From assembly GCA_003242735.1 (NCBI GenBank), contig QGVH01000006.1, positions 1 through 64,000 on the forward strand: a stretch of 64,000 nt of DNA, in the 5' to 3' direction. Numbering within the stretch: position 1 is the stretch's first letter; every line of letters starts with the position of its first letter. Origin of the DNA: a bacterium (GTDB lineage: Bacteria; Gemmatimonadota; Gemmatimonadetes; Longimicrobiales; RSA9). Both the position numbers and the translations under genes were made by a program. Below the pieces are notes generated by a model. It worked only from the letters and a program-made list of their open reading frames with translations, was not told the DNA's origin and did no database searches. Positions 19,352 through 28,813 of this stretch are shown one piece after another.

Positions 19352-21208
19352 ATGGGCCGTTCGCTGATCCTCCGCCTCGGTGTGCTGCTCGCCCTCGCCC
19401 CCGCCCACGCCCAGGCCCAGGTCCAGGTCCAGGGAGGGGTAGGAGCGGAGGGGCAGTCCACCGTGCCGCCGCTGGCGGCGCTCGTCGCCGCGCCTGCGAG
19501 CGAGCTGCGGGACGTCGTCGAACGCTACGCCGCGGACCGGGCGGTGCTGCTCCGGCGCTACGACGCCCCGTACTCGCCCGAACGGCAGCGCCGGATGCGC
19601 GAGTTCTACCAGGCCTGGCAGGCACGGCTGCGGGAGCTGGACTTCGACCGTCTCGGCGTCGAGGGGCGCATTGATTACATCTTGCTCGAGCACGAGCTGC
19701 GGTATCAGCTCGCGCTGCTCGACCGCGAAGAGCGGGTCTTCGCCGAGACCGAGTCGCTCCTGCCGTTCGCGCGCACGATCCTCTCGCTCCACGACGCACG
19801 GCGCCGCCACGAGACGATCGACCCGCGCGCCGCCGCGGACACGCTCGCCGGTCTGCTCCGCGCCATCGACGGAGCGCGCGAGGCTGCGGCGGCTGTTCAG
19901 CGTGGAACCACGAGCGGCACGCGTACCGTCGCGTCGAGCGATGGGGCCGCGAAGGCCGCGGACGAGGAACGCCTGCGCGGCTACCGGTCGCGCGTGGTCG
20001 CCTACCGCGCCGCGGTCATCGTGGACAGCCTCCGCCAGGTGCTCCGCCGCTGGAACGGGTTCCATGCCGGCTACGACCCGCTCTTCACCTGGTGGACCGC
20101 CGACCCCTACAGGCGCGTGGACTCGGCGCTCGTCGCCTACGGCCGCTACATCCGCCGCGAGCTCGCCGGCATCCGCGAGGGCGAGCCCGACCCCATCATC
20201 GGCGATCCCATCGGCGCGGCGGGCATGGCCGCGGACCTCGCCCACGAGATGATCGCCTACTCGCCCCAGGAGCTGATCGCCATCGCCGAGCGGGAGCTGG
20301 CGTGGTGTGAGGCCGAGATGCGCAAGGCCGCGCGCGAGATGGGCTTCGGCGACGACTGGAAGGCCGCGCTCGAGAAGGTGAAGACGCTGCACGTCGCCCC
20401 CGGTCAACAGCCGGCCCTGGTCCGCGACCTCGCCTACGAGGCGATCGCCTTCGTCGAGGAGCGCGACCTCGTCACCATCCCACCCCTCGCCAAGGAGGTG
20501 TGGCGCATGGAGATGATGTCGCCGGAGCGCCAGCGCGTCGCTCCGTTTTTCCTCGGGGGCGAGGTGATCCAGGTCTCGTTCCCGACGGACGGGATGACCC
20601 ACGAGGAGAAGCTCATGAGCATGCGCGGGAACAACATCCACTTCTCCCGGGCCACCGTCCACCACGAGCTGATCCCCGGACATCACCTCCAGGGCTTCAT
20701 GACCAGCCGCTACAACACCCACCGGCGGGTCTTCGCTACTCCGTTCTGGACCGAGGGCTGGGCGCTGTACTGGGAGCTGCTGCTGTGGGACCTGGGATTC
20801 CCCTCCACCCCCGAGGACCGCATCGGCATGCTCTTCTGGCGCGCCCACCGCGCGGCGCGGATCATGTTCTCCCTCGGCGTGCACCTCGGCACGATGACGC
20901 CGGAGGAGGCGATCGAGCTGCTGGTCGAGCGAGTCGGCCACGAGCGCGCAAACGCCGAGGCAGAGGTCCGCCGCTCCTTCATCGGTACCTATCCGCCGCT
21001 GTACCAGGCCGCCTACATGATCGGCGGCCTCCAGATCCGCGCGCTGTACAAGGAGCTGGTCGAGACCGGCCGCATGACCGCCCGCGCGTTCCATGACGCC
21101 ATCCTCCAAGGCGGCCGTATGCCGATCGAGATGGTGCGTGCGCGGCTGATGGGCGAGCTGCTGCCGCGCGATTACACGGCGCGCTGGCGGTTCGCGGGCG
21201 ACCCGTAG
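19352..21208 (+). CDS. Secreted DUF885-family putative metallopeptidase
   Basis: 618 residues from ATG 19352. MGRSLILRLGVLLALAPAHAQA is a signal peptide. The body is alpha-helical, as in DUF885 proteins, which share the gluzincin-like arrangement of M32/M2 peptidases. The active site motif is HHELIPGHH (His438, Glu439, His444), followed by FWTEGWALYWE, whose Glu can serve as third ligand. The C-terminal part YPPLYQAAYMIGGLQIRALYKEL is strongly conserved in the family. A periplasmic peptidase function is likely but not proven. The gene is divergent from alaX, and a hairpin at 21232-21261 follows it. Confidence 0.9.
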   Translation: MGRSLILRLGVLLALAPAHAQAQVQVQGGVGAEGQSTVPPLAALVAAPASELRDVVERYAADRAVLLRRYDAPYSPERQRRMREFYQAWQARLRELDFDRLGVEGRIDYILLEHELRYQLALLDREERVFAETESLLPFARTILSLHDARRRHETIDPRAAADTLAGLLRAIDGAREAAAAVQRGTTSGTRTVASSDGAAKAADEERLRGYRSRVVAYRAAVIVDSLRQVLRRWNGFHAGYDPLFTWWTADPYRRVDSALVAYGRYIRRELAGIREGEPDPIIGDPIGAAGMAADLAHEMIAYSPQELIAIAERELAWCEAEMRKAAREMGFGDDWKAALEKVKTLHVAPGQQPALVRDLAYEAIAFVEERDLVTIPPLAKEVWRMEMMSPERQRVAPFFLGGEVIQVSFPTDGMTHEEKLMSMRGNNIHFSRATVHHELIPGHHLQGFMTSRYNTHRRVFATPFWTEGWALYWELLLWDLGFPSTPEDRIGMLFWRAHRAARIMFSLGVHLGTMTPEEAIELLVERVGHERANAEAEVRRSFIGTYPPLYQAAYMIGGLQIRALYKELVETGRMTARAFHDAILQGGRMPIEMVRARLMGELLPRDYTARWRFAGDP

Positions 21209-21231
21209 CCGCGTCCTGCGCCCTCACCCCG

Positions 21232-21265
21232 CGCCCCCGCTCCCGGCCCGGGGCGGGGGCGTTCC
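21232..21265 (+). terminator. Probable terminator after the DUF885 gene
   Basis: CGCCCCCGC (21232-21240) pairs with GCGGGGGCG (21253-21261) and is followed by TTCC. The stem is strong but the T-run is poor, so the call is moderate. Confidence 0.5.
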
Positions 21266-21442
21266 TGCCTCGAGCCCGCCGCAGAACCAACCGTCGCACT
21301 CCGGGGTTCTTCTAGCGTATTCCATGGACCGGATGATCCAGGGGAGTCGAGACGCCATGCAGTGTGAGGTCTCGAGGACCACGGGCGCTGACGCGCGGCG
21401 GGGCCGTCCGCGCGGCGTCGGGCGCTGTGGCCGGCGCGGGCC

Positions 21443-22975
21443 ATGAGGCCGGCCGCTTCTCCGTCTTCACCCGATGCGGTCCCGCCGGTCCAGATCAGCC
21501 GGCGGGACCGGGTGCTGGCGCTCGCCGGCGTGCTGGCGGCGCTGCTGCTCTCGGGCCTCGACCAGACGATCGTGGCGACGGCCGGGCCGGCGATCCAGCG
21601 TTCGCTGGAGATCCCGGCGGCGCTGTACCCGTGGCTGACGACCGCGTACCTGATCGCGATGACGGTCTTCCTGCCGATCTGGGGGAAGCTGTCGGATCTC
21701 TACGGCCGCAAGCCGGCGCTGGTCGCGGGCGTGGCGCTGTTCCTCACGGGCTCGCTGTTCGCGGGCCTCGCGCCCGGGACGGTGATGCTCCTGATCGCGC
21801 GGGCCGTGCAGGGGCTGGGCGCGGCGTCGCTGTTCACGAGCACGCTGGCCGTGATCGCCGACCTGTTCCCGCCCGCCGAACGCGGCAAGTACATGGGCCT
21901 GATCGGCGGGGTGATGGGCCTGGCGAGCGTGATCGGCCCCCTGGCGGGCGGCGTGATCACGGACACGCTGGGCTGGCACTGGGTCTTCTTCATCAACCTC
22001 CCGATCGGCGCCGTGGCGCTGTGGTTCATCGTCACCCGCATGCCGCGATTGGGCGTGCCGCGGCGGGAGGCGCGGGTGGATGTGGCCGGCGCGCTCTGGC
22101 TGCTGGCGGCGGTGGTTCCGCTGCTGGTGGCGCTCTCGCTCGCGGGCGAGACCATGGGGCCGCGGGGTGGGAGCGGGGCTGGATCCGCGCTGCTGCCTTT
22201 GTTGGGCGCGGGCGTGATCGGCCTCGGCGCGTTCGTCTGGACGGAGCGCAGGGCGCCGGACCCGATCCTGGACTTCGCCCTGCTGAGGCGCCGGGAAGTG
22301 GGCGTGCCGATGGCGACGATGTTCGTGCTGGGCGGGGTGTTCCTCATCAGCATGGTCTTCCTGCCGCTCTACCTCATCAACGTGCAGGGCGTGTCGGCCA
22401 CGAGCGCCGGCCTGACGATGCTGCCGTTGACGCTGGGCATCGTGAGCGGGAGCGTGGGCAGCGGCCAGCTCGCGAGCCGCGTGGGCCACGCGCGAAGCAT
22501 CCTCCTCACCAGCCTGCTCGTGCAGATGCTGGCGTTCGCGCTGCTCGGTTTCCTCTTGCGGCCGGACACCTCACGGGCCGCGGTGAGCGCGATGATGGTG
22601 CTGGTCGGCCTCGGCATGGGGCCCGCGCTGCCGCTGTACACGCTGATCGTGCAGAACGCGGCGGGGCACGAGAACCTGGGGGTGGTGACGGCGGGCGCCA
22701 CGTTCGCGCGCATGCTCGGGCAGGTCGTCGGCGTCACGGTGTTCGGCGCGGTGTTCGCCGCGCTGCTCGGAACGCCGCTGACGGCGAGCCCGGAAGGGGC
22801 GGCGATCGCGCTGAACGGCGGCCCTCCGGCCGATCCGGAGTACGCCCGCTCGCTCACGGCCGCCGTGGCCGCGCTCTACCGGGCGGGTATCGGCGTCGTG
22901 CTGGTGGGCTTCCTGCTCACCCTGCGGGTTCCCGAGCAGGAGCTGGGCGGGAGCGCGGGGCCGGCGCCGCACTGA
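21443..22975 (+). CDS. DHA2-family MFS multidrug transporter
   Basis: 510 residues from ATG 21443. It has 14 predicted membrane helices, the DHA2 (EmrB/QacA) layout. [21 protein letters not shown] in TM1 is the D1-type signature of this family. Motif A is [11 protein letters not shown] (TM2-3 loop), and the proton-antiport motif C region [25 protein letters not shown] follows TM5. It probably exports hydrophobic or cationic compounds using the proton gradient. No adaptor or TetR-type regulator is adjacent, so the substrate is open. Confidence 0.92.
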   Translation: MRPAASPSSPDAVPPVQISRRDRVLALAGVLAALLLSGLDQTIVATAGPAIQRSLEIPAALYPWLTTAYLIAMTVFLPIWGKLSDLYGRKPALVAGVALFLTGSLFAGLAPGTVMLLIARAVQGLGAASLFTSTLAVIADLFPPAERGKYMGLIGGVMGLASVIGPLAGGVITDTLGWHWVFFINLPIGAVALWFIVTRMPRLGVPRREARVDVAGALWLLAAVVPLLVALSLAGETMGPRGGSGAGSALLPLLGAGVIGLGAFVWTERRAPDPILDFALLRRREVGVPMATMFVLGGVFLISMVFLPLYLINVQGVSATSAGLTMLPLTLGIVSGSVGSGQLASRVGHARSILLTSLLVQMLAFALLGFLLRPDTSRAAVSAMMVLVGLGMGPALPLYTLIVQNAAGHENLGVVTAGATFARMLGQVVGVTVFGAVFAALLGTPLTASPEGAAIALNGGPPADPEYARSLTAAVAALYRAGIGVVLVGFLLTLRVPEQELGGSAGPAPH

Positions 22976-23341
22976 GCCCTCGCCTCGCCCGGCCGCGTGG
23001 ACACCCTCCCGCGCCGCGCCGGCTCGGCGGCCGGGGGACGCCACAACGTTTTGGCCCGGCTGCGTGTCAGATGAGATGCGAGGCGGCCGGCTGCTCCGAC
23101 GGGCTCACGGAGCCGCTGGGCGGTTCTCGCGCACGTGTGCAGGCGTCCCGGCCGGGCTCCCCACCTGCGCTCCTCCCGATCGCGCGTTCGAGTCCGTGCC
23201 GGGCGCCTGTTCGCGTGCCCCGGCCGTTCCGCGAGGGCGGCGCCCCGACGAGGGGGTTGCGCCGCGCGGCGTGGTGTTCCATTCATAGCGCCCCGCGCAC
23301 GATGAGGCGGCGTGCGCACTCACAGCCATCCGTCCAGGGCA
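22976..23341. other. 366-bp spacer without a recognised gene
   Basis: I found no plausible gene, hairpin or good promoter hexamers between the MFS gene and the DUF5715-LysM gene. Open frames here lack domain-like composition. Confidence 0.5.
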
Positions 23342-24220
23342 ATGCGTGCAGTCAGGCTGACGATCCTCGTCTCGTTCGTCCTGTGCGTCGCGGCGCCGGG
23401 CCGGGCGCAGTCCCTGCGCGGCTCGACGGCTTCGCTCGACCGCCAGTACCAGCAGGCGCTGCGGCACGGTTACACGTTCCTCCGCCGGCCCGCGGACGTG
23501 CAGCGGTTCGTCGAGCTAGGGCTGCTCGTGCCCATTCGGCCCGGCCCCGCATACGACCTCGCCCAGGTCTCCTTCCCCTACGCGAGGCCGGAGGTGAAGC
23601 TCTTCCTCGAGCGACTCGGCACGCAGTTCAAGGCGGCGTGCGGCGAGAAGCTGGTGGTGACGAGCCTGGTCCGGCCGATCACGCGGCAGCCGCCCAACGC
23701 CGCGGAACGGTCGGTCCATCCCACCGGGATGGCCGTGGACCTGCGGCGGAGCAGCAAGGCGTCGTGCCGGCAATGGCTGGAGCGCGTGCTGCTCCAGCTC
23801 GAGGCGCGCGGCGTCCTGGAAGCCACGCGCGAGAGCCGGCCGCCGCACTACCACGTGGCCCTGTTCCCCCGGTCGTACGTGCAGTACGTCGCGGCCATGA
23901 CCGGGCAGAGCGCGGAGCGGTTGCTGGCGTCCGTCACTCCGCAGCGCCCGGCCCGCGCCGCGCGCACCGTGATGGTCGTAGCGAACCCGGGCAAGGCGGC
24001 GGACGTCGAGGTCGCGATGGCGGACGATGCCGCTGCGCCGGGCGGGCCGAACGCCGAGGCGACGGGGTCGGTGGTGATCTATCGGGTGCAGAAGGGGGAC
24101 AGCCTGTGGTCCATCGCGCGCAGGTACGGCACGACCGTGGCGCGCATCAAGGAGGAGAACGGGCTGACGTCCTCCAAGCTCATGCCGAGGCAGGTCCTGC
24201 GCATTCCGGTGGGTGGCTGA
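23342..24220 (+). CDS. Secreted DUF5715-family protein with C-terminal LysM domain
   Basis: 292 residues from ATG 23342; GTG 23312 would put ten extra residues before the signal peptide MRAVRLTILVSFVLCVAAPGRA. The DUF5715 domain (about 25-190) is a paralog of the protein at 10873-11706: both share FPYA.PEVKLFLERLG, SVHPTGMAVDL and PPHYHVA. His126, Asp133, His169 and His171 are candidate zinc ligands in the M15 pattern. A linker leads to a LysM domain (residues 244-292, YRVQKGDSLWSIARRYG), which binds peptidoglycan. Together these point to a murein endopeptidase or carboxypeptidase, by inference. Confidence 0.87.
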   Translation: MRAVRLTILVSFVLCVAAPGRAQSLRGSTASLDRQYQQALRHGYTFLRRPADVQRFVELGLLVPIRPGPAYDLAQVSFPYARPEVKLFLERLGTQFKAACGEKLVVTSLVRPITRQPPNAAERSVHPTGMAVDLRRSSKASCRQWLERVLLQLEARGVLEATRESRPPHYHVALFPRSYVQYVAAMTGQSAERLLASVTPQRPARAARTVMVVANPGKAADVEVAMADDAAAPGGPNAEATGSVVIYRVQKGDSLWSIARRYGTTVARIKEENGLTSSKLMPRQVLRIPVGG

Positions 24221-24688
24221 GGCCGGCGGGAACGGGCGGGGCGCGGCGCGTACCGCGCGACGCCCGAGGACGCGGTCCGCCCAGAGCGTGTCCAGCACCC
24301 CGTCCTCGCTGCGCGTGCGGCGGCCCTGCCACGCCTCGCGGACGAGCAGCTTGCGGCCCTGCCGTGAAGCGGGCAGGCCCGTTGCGACCACGCCGAATCC
24401 GATCGCGCCGGCGATCCCGAACTCGCCGACGACGCCCCGAGACCTCGCGCCCCCGGTCACGTCCCATGGCCCCCTCCTCTCGACCCGATCGGCCCCTGGA
24501 CCCATGCGCGCGTGATCGTCGTAGACGACGAAAACGGCAGCGGCTGCGGCGCTCCGGGGGCGGCGGGCCGCGAGCCGGGCGGTGGGAGGACTGGCGGGAC
24601 CGCGCGGCGCAGGACAGTTTCCTCCGGGGAACGGCAGGGCCCCGCACCCGGGGCCCCCCGGCCCGTGACTCCGCCGGAGGTGAGGCGA
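24221..24688. other. 468-bp spacer, possibly containing a weak minus-strand frame
   Basis: A minus-strand frame here includes a short hydrophobic patch (EFGIAGAIGFGVVATGLP near 24400-24440), but it has no stop for a long distance and no start with a ribosome site, so I do not call it. The strong site GGAGGTGAGGCGA for the next gene is at the right edge. Confidence 0.4.
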
Positions 24689-25663
24689 ATGAGGTACCGC
24701 GTCCTGTACATTTTCCTGCCACTCATCGCGCTCGCGCTCGGCGTCGCCTGGGTCTTCGGCCAGCGGGCGCTGGACCCGGAGCGCAGGCCGGTCCGGGTCG
24801 CAGGGGAAGCCGCCGCGCCCGCCGCGGGCGAGGGGTCGAGGCCGGCTGCCGAGGCGACGACGTCGCCCGCCGCGCCACCGGCGACCGAGGATCCACGGGA
24901 CCTCGAGATCTTCGCGGAGAAGCTGGCGTACGCCCGGGCCGAGCGGCTGGACACGCTGCCGATCGGCGAGATCATCGTGCGCCTGGGCGTGACGTTCGTC
25001 GGCACCCCGTACAAGCCCGGCACGCTGGAGGTCCCCGGCCCCGAGCGGCTGGTCATCAACCTGCGCGAGCTGGACTGCGTGACGTTCGTCGAGAACGTGC
25101 TGGCGCTGTCCCGCCTGGTCCGCGCCGGGGAGACGGACTTCGACGCGTTCCGCGCCGAGCTCACGCGCATGCGCTACCGCGACGGCGTGATCGACGGCTA
25201 CCCCAGCCGGCTCCACTACTTCAGCGAGTGGATCGCGGACAACGAGCGCAAGGGGCTGGTGCGGGACATCACGCGGGAGCTGGGCGGGGTCCTGGACCCG
25301 GAGCCGATCCGGTTCATGAGCACGCACGTGGAGGCCTACCGGCAGCTCTCGGATCCGGCGAACCTCGAGGCGATCCGCCGCATCGAGGAAGAGTTGAGCG
25401 AGCGCCCGCGCTACTACATCCCGGAGGACCGCATCGCGGAGGTCGCGCCCCTCATCCGCAACGGCGACATCATCGCTGCGACCAGCACGCTCGAAGGGCT
25501 GGACATCGCCCATACCGGCGTGGCGCTGTGGAAGGACGGCGAGCTGTACCTGCTGCACGCGCCGCTGGTCGGCCGGGCGGTGGAGATCAGCGCGGTGCCC
25601 TTGGCCGAGCGGATCAAGGGGCTCGAGAAGCAGGACGGCATCATGGTGGCGCGCCCGCTGTAG
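24689..25663 (+). CDS. DUF1460 protein, NlpC/P60-like amidase/peptidase
   Basis: 324 residues from ATG 24689, behind GGAGGTGAGGCGA. An uncleaved signal anchor (LYIFLPLIALALGVAWVFG) and an Ala/Pro-rich linker to about residue 68 precede the catalytic domain. LRELDCVTFVENVLAL (Cys130) and DIAHTGVAL (His275) are the Cys and His of the DUF1460 family, whose structures have the papain-like NlpC/P60 fold and are described as N-acetylmuramoyl-L-alanine amidase-like. It should face the periplasm, anchored in the inner membrane. The preceding DUF5715-LysM gene in the same direction suggests a joint role in wall turnover. Confidence 0.87.
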   Translation: MRYRVLYIFLPLIALALGVAWVFGQRALDPERRPVRVAGEAAAPAAGEGSRPAAEATTSPAAPPATEDPRDLEIFAEKLAYARAERLDTLPIGEIIVRLGVTFVGTPYKPGTLEVPGPERLVINLRELDCVTFVENVLALSRLVRAGETDFDAFRAELTRMRYRDGVIDGYPSRLHYFSEWIADNERKGLVRDITRELGGVLDPEPIRFMSTHVEAYRQLSDPANLEAIRRIEEELSERPRYYIPEDRIAEVAPLIRNGDIIAATSTLEGLDIAHTGVALWKDGELYLLHAPLVGRAVEISAVPLAERIKGLEKQDGIMVARPL

Positions 25664-25841
25664 CGCGGGCGCGCTCGCTCCCGTGCCCCTGCCGGAGCAC
25701 GAGCGTGCTGGCGCGCCGCGGCCGGCGAGGCGAAGGCGGGCGCGGTCAGGGGGCGCGTGGCGAAGCGGCGCGCCGCCACCGGCGTCCGGGCGGCGAGGCC
25801 CACCTCCCTCCCCGGAACTTCCACCCCGCTCGCCCGCTACA

Positions 25842-26048
25842 TCACCCGTGCGTCATGTCCACGGCGGCGGCTCTCCTGCAGGCGGGGCAAAAGAGCAGCA
25901 GGCGGCGCCGCACGTAGGGCACGTCGCGTCGGGGCTGCACCTCCTCGCGGATCAGGTCGCCACCGCACACCGGGCAGCGCAGCGGCTCCCCCTTGCGGGC
26001 CGCCTCCGCCATGGCCCGCCGCTGGGCGGGGCTGTAGCCCGCGTTCAC
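25842..26048 (-). CDS. Small zinc-ribbon protein
   Basis: 68 residues from GTG 26048; ATG 26123 would give 93 residues with a low-complexity extension. LRCPVCGGDLI and LLFCPACRRAAA supply two CxxC knuckles spaced about 30 residues apart, a typical zinc ribbon. The stretch YSPAQRRAMAEAARKGEPLRCPVC recurs in small bacterial zinc-ribbon proteins I know only as hypothetical. It is likely cytoplasmic. It is divergent from the efflux operon and may share the spacer that contains the TATAAT at 26123. The start is uncertain because neither candidate has a good ribosome site. Confidence 0.65.
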   Translation of the reverse strand: MNAGYSPAQRRAMAEAARKGEPLRCPVCGGDLIREEVQPRRDVPYVRRRLLLFCPACRRAAAVDMTHG

Positions 26049-26122
26049 GTGCTGGCGCCGCGCCGCCCGGCCGCCGCCAGGGCGTCCGGACTCAACGAAA
26101 ACGTGGCTTCGAGCATCATCCA

Positions 26123-26128
26123 TATAAT
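26123..26128 (+). promoter_or_regulatory. Probable -10 box of the efflux operon
   Basis: A perfect TATAAT lies in a locally AT-rich patch about 100 bp before the tolC-like start at 26229. A good -35 hexamer is not visible at 16-18 bases, so a regulator or another sigma factor may be needed. Confidence 0.45.
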
Positions 26129-26228
26129 GTGTGGACAGGGCCGCGGCGCCATGCCGTGGCCGTTCAGGAGCATGACCGACGACCGGGGACGGCGGGAGAC
26201 CGCCGACACGCAGAAGAGATCCTCGCCC

Positions 26229-27527
26229 ATGCATTCGCTGTTCCGCGGCGGTACGGTCGCCGCAGTCGCGCTCGGCATCGTGATCGCGCCGGTCGCCGGC
26301 GCGGCTCAGCAACCCGTCCGGTCCGTGACGCTGGAGGAGGCGATCCGCCTGGCCCTGGAGCGGGACCCGGCGGCGGTGGCCGCGGAGGAGGCCGTCGCGA
26401 CGGCGCGGGCCAACCACCTGGAGGCGCGGGGCGCGCTGCTCCCCAGCGTGAACCTGAGCAGCAGCTACTCGAACTCGAGCAACCAGCGCTTCGACCAGGC
26501 GACCGGCCAGCTCGTCTCCGAGAGCTACGCCGCGCAGGCGCAGGCCAGCTACGAATTGTTCGGCGGCGGCCGCCGGCTGGCGCAGCTCCGGCGCACCAGC
26601 GCCGGGCTGGCCGCAGCGGACGCCGCCTACCGGGCCCAGCGTTTCCAGACCATCCTGGCCACGACGGAGGCGTACTACAACGCGGTCGCGGCGGCGGAGC
26701 TCGTGCGGGCCGCCGCACAGCGGCTGGAGCGGGCGCGGCAGCAGCTCGCGTTCGCCCAGACGCGCCTCGAGGTCGGCACGGCGACGCGGTCGGACGTGCT
26801 CCGCGCGGAGCTGGAGGTGGGGCGCGCCGAGCTGGCGTTGGTGGAGGCGGAAGCCGGGGAAAGGAACGCGCGGCTGCGGCTCGGCCGGCAGATCGGCGTC
26901 CAGGGCGAGGTCGAGCCGGCGGTGGTGACGTTGCCGGAGGCGGCGCCGCCGCGCCCGCCGCTCGAGGAGCTCGTGGCGGAAGCCGTGAGCCGGTCGCCCA
27001 GCGTCCTCGCGGCCCAGGCGGACCGGCAGGAGGCCCGGGCTGCCCGGCTGGCCGCCTACACGTCGTACATCCCGTCGGTGCGCGCCACGGGGGGCTACGA
27101 CTGGTTCGCGTACCAGTTCCCTCCCAACGAGCGGAGCTGGAGCCTCAGGATCACGGCCTCCGTACCGCTGTTCAACGGTTTCCAGCGTGAAGCGGCGGTC
27201 GCCCGGGCCGCAGCGTCGGAGCGCATAGCGGAGGCGCGGGCGCGGGACGCGGAGCTGGCGGCGCGGGTGGCCGTGGAGGCCGCGGCGCGGCAGATCGATG
27301 CGGCGGAGCGCCGGGTCGAGATCGCGCGACGGGGCATCGAGCTGGCGCGCGAGGACCTGCGGGTCCAGGAGGAGCGCTACCAGATCGGCAACGCCACGAT
27401 CCTGGATCTCCAGGCATCGCAGGTCGCGCTGGCCGAGGCGGAGATCGAGTGGGTGAACGCACGGCAGGAACTGGGCATCTCGGTGGCGCGGCTGGAGGCG
27501 GTGCTCGGCCGCAGGCTCGAACCGTAG
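26229..27527 (+). CDS. TolC-family outer membrane efflux protein
   Basis: 432 residues from ATG 26229. A signal peptide (MHSLFRGGTVAAVALGIVIAPVAGAA) is followed by the two repeated OEP halves: VTLEEAIRLALERDPA with ARGALLPSVNLSSSYS, and LEELVAEAVSRSPSVLAAQADRQEARAARLAAYTSYIPSV. Long Ala/Arg/Glu helices (ARARDAELAARVAVEAAARQIDAAERRVEIARRG) form the periplasmic tunnel. NATILDLQASQVALAEAE is the conserved second-half motif. It forms the trimeric outer-membrane duct of the tripartite pump with the adaptor and RND permease that follow. Confidence 0.94.
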   Translation: MHSLFRGGTVAAVALGIVIAPVAGAAQQPVRSVTLEEAIRLALERDPAAVAAEEAVATARANHLEARGALLPSVNLSSSYSNSSNQRFDQATGQLVSESYAAQAQASYELFGGGRRLAQLRRTSAGLAAADAAYRAQRFQTILATTEAYYNAVAAAELVRAAAQRLERARQQLAFAQTRLEVGTATRSDVLRAELEVGRAELALVEAEAGERNARLRLGRQIGVQGEVEPAVVTLPEAAPPRPPLEELVAEAVSRSPSVLAAQADRQEARAARLAAYTSYIPSVRATGGYDWFAYQFPPNERSWSLRITASVPLFNGFQREAAVARAAASERIAEARARDAELAARVAVEAAARQIDAAERRVEIARRGIELAREDLRVQEERYQIGNATILDLQASQVALAEAEIEWVNARQELGISVARLEAVLGRRLEP

Positions 27528-27577
27528 ATCGACACGACCCCGCGGCGGCCGGGAGCCGGCGCGGTGTGGAAGCGCAG

Positions 27578-28813
27578 ATGAGACGAGCAATCAGCCACAC
27601 GGTACGACATCATCGTGCCGCAACGCGGCGTGCGCGTGCGCTCGCCGGCGCGGCACTCGCGGTTTCCTTCGCCGCCGCCTGCGGCAACGGAAGTGGGGCA
27701 CCCCAGGGCGGGCCGGGCGGCGGGCCGGGCGGGATGAGGGTCGCTGCGGTCGAGACGGGCCCCGTGGTGCGCGGCACCATCCGCCGCGAGGTCACCGTCT
27801 CGGGCGTGGTCGAGCCGATCCGCACCGTCGGCGTCAACGCACAGATCGGCGGCGCGGTGCTGTCCGTGAACGTCGAGGAGGGCAGCGAGGTGCAGCCGGG
27901 CATGGTCCTCGCCCGGCTGGACGATCGCGAGATCGCCGCCCAGGTCGCGAGCGCGGAGGCGAACTTCCGCGTCGCCGAGGCCAACTTCCAGCGCGCCGAG
28001 CGGCTGCGCGAGCGGCAGGTCATCACGTCGGCGGAGTACGACAGGGACCGCGCCGCCTACGAGGCCGCCCAGGCGCAGCTCGAGCAGCTCCGGACGCGCC
28101 TCGAGTACGCGACCGTGCGCGCGCCCGTGGCTGGCGTCGTGACCAAGAAGCTGGTCGAGGCGGGCGACATCGTCGCGCCGCAGACGCGGCTGTTCGAGAT
28201 CGCGGAAGTCTCGACGATGGTCGTGCGTGTACGCGTCTCGGAGTTGGATGTGGTGCACCTGAAGGTGGGCGACGCCGCCACCGTCACGCTCGACGCGTTC
28301 CCCGGCCGCCCGCTGCACGGCCGCATCCGTCGCATCTTCCCCGCGGCCGACCCGACCACCCGCCTCGTTCCGGTGGAGGTCGCGATCGAAGGCGCTGACG
28401 CATCCATCGCCCGACCCGGCTTCCTCGCGCGCGTGACGCTGACGCTCGAGGAGCGGCAGGGCGTGACGCTCGTGCCGGCCACTGCGATCGTCGGCAGCGC
28501 CGGCTCCGAGGCGGTCTTCATGGTGGAGGACGGCAAGGCGGTCCGTCGCAGCATTCGCGTCGGCCTCATCTCCGAAGGCCGCGTCGAGGTGCTGTCGGGG
28601 CTCGAGCCCGGCGACACCGTCGTCGTCGCGGGCGGCAACGTGCTGCGTGAAGGTGTGACCGTCCGGGTCGTGAACCGCGCCGCCGTGGGCGGCGACACCC
28701 CAGGGCGGCCCGTCGGCGCGGATGTGACGTCCGGCGCGGGCACGGCCACCCAACCGGACGAGGCGGCGAGCACCACCACGCCCGGTGAGGAGAGGAGGGC
28801 ACCCGGATCATGA
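27578..28813 (+). CDS. RND efflux periplasmic adaptor (membrane fusion) lipoprotein
   Basis: 411 residues from ATG 27578 (GGAAGCG upstream). SFAAAC is a lipobox, followed by a Gly/Pro-rich linker. The barrel-sandwich/lipoyl halves are VNAQIGGAVLSVNVEEGSEVQPGMVLARLDDRE and LEYATVRAPVAGVVTKKLVEAGDIV, flanking an alpha-hairpin (residues about 125-185). Beta-barrel and membrane-proximal domains follow (VPATAIVGS). It links the inner-membrane RND permease to the TolC protein. It begins 50 bp after tolC and its stop overlaps the permease start by four bases (ATGA), a clear operon. Confidence 0.95.
   Translation: MRRAISHTVRHHRAATRRARALAGAALAVSFAAACGNGSGAPQGGPGGGPGGMRVAAVETGPVVRGTIRREVTVSGVVEPIRTVGVNAQIGGAVLSVNVEEGSEVQPGMVLARLDDREIAAQVASAEANFRVAEANFQRAERLRERQVITSAEYDRDRAAYEAAQAQLEQLRTRLEYATVRAPVAGVVTKKLVEAGDIVAPQTRLFEIAEVSTMVVRVRVSELDVVHLKVGDAATVTLDAFPGRPLHGRIRRIFPAADPTTRLVPVEVAIEGADASIARPGFLARVTLTLEERQGVTLVPATAIVGSAGSEAVFMVEDGKAVRRSIRVGLISEGRVEVLSGLEPGDTVVVAGGNVLREGVTVRVVNRAAVGGDTPGRPVGADVTSGAGTATQPDEAASTTTPGEERRAPGS

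Noticed and set aside
17981-21109. A 1042-codon minus-strand open frame spanning alaX and the DUF885 gene
   Set aside because: Only its C-terminal 390 codons are alaX. The rest lies antisense to the DUF885 gene, which has a signal peptide and zinc motif, so the extension is a GC shadow.
24213-24515. Plus-strand 100-codon frame between the two wall genes
   Set aside because: Low-complexity Arg/Ser/Pro content, no ribosome site, and other frames open over the same stretch.
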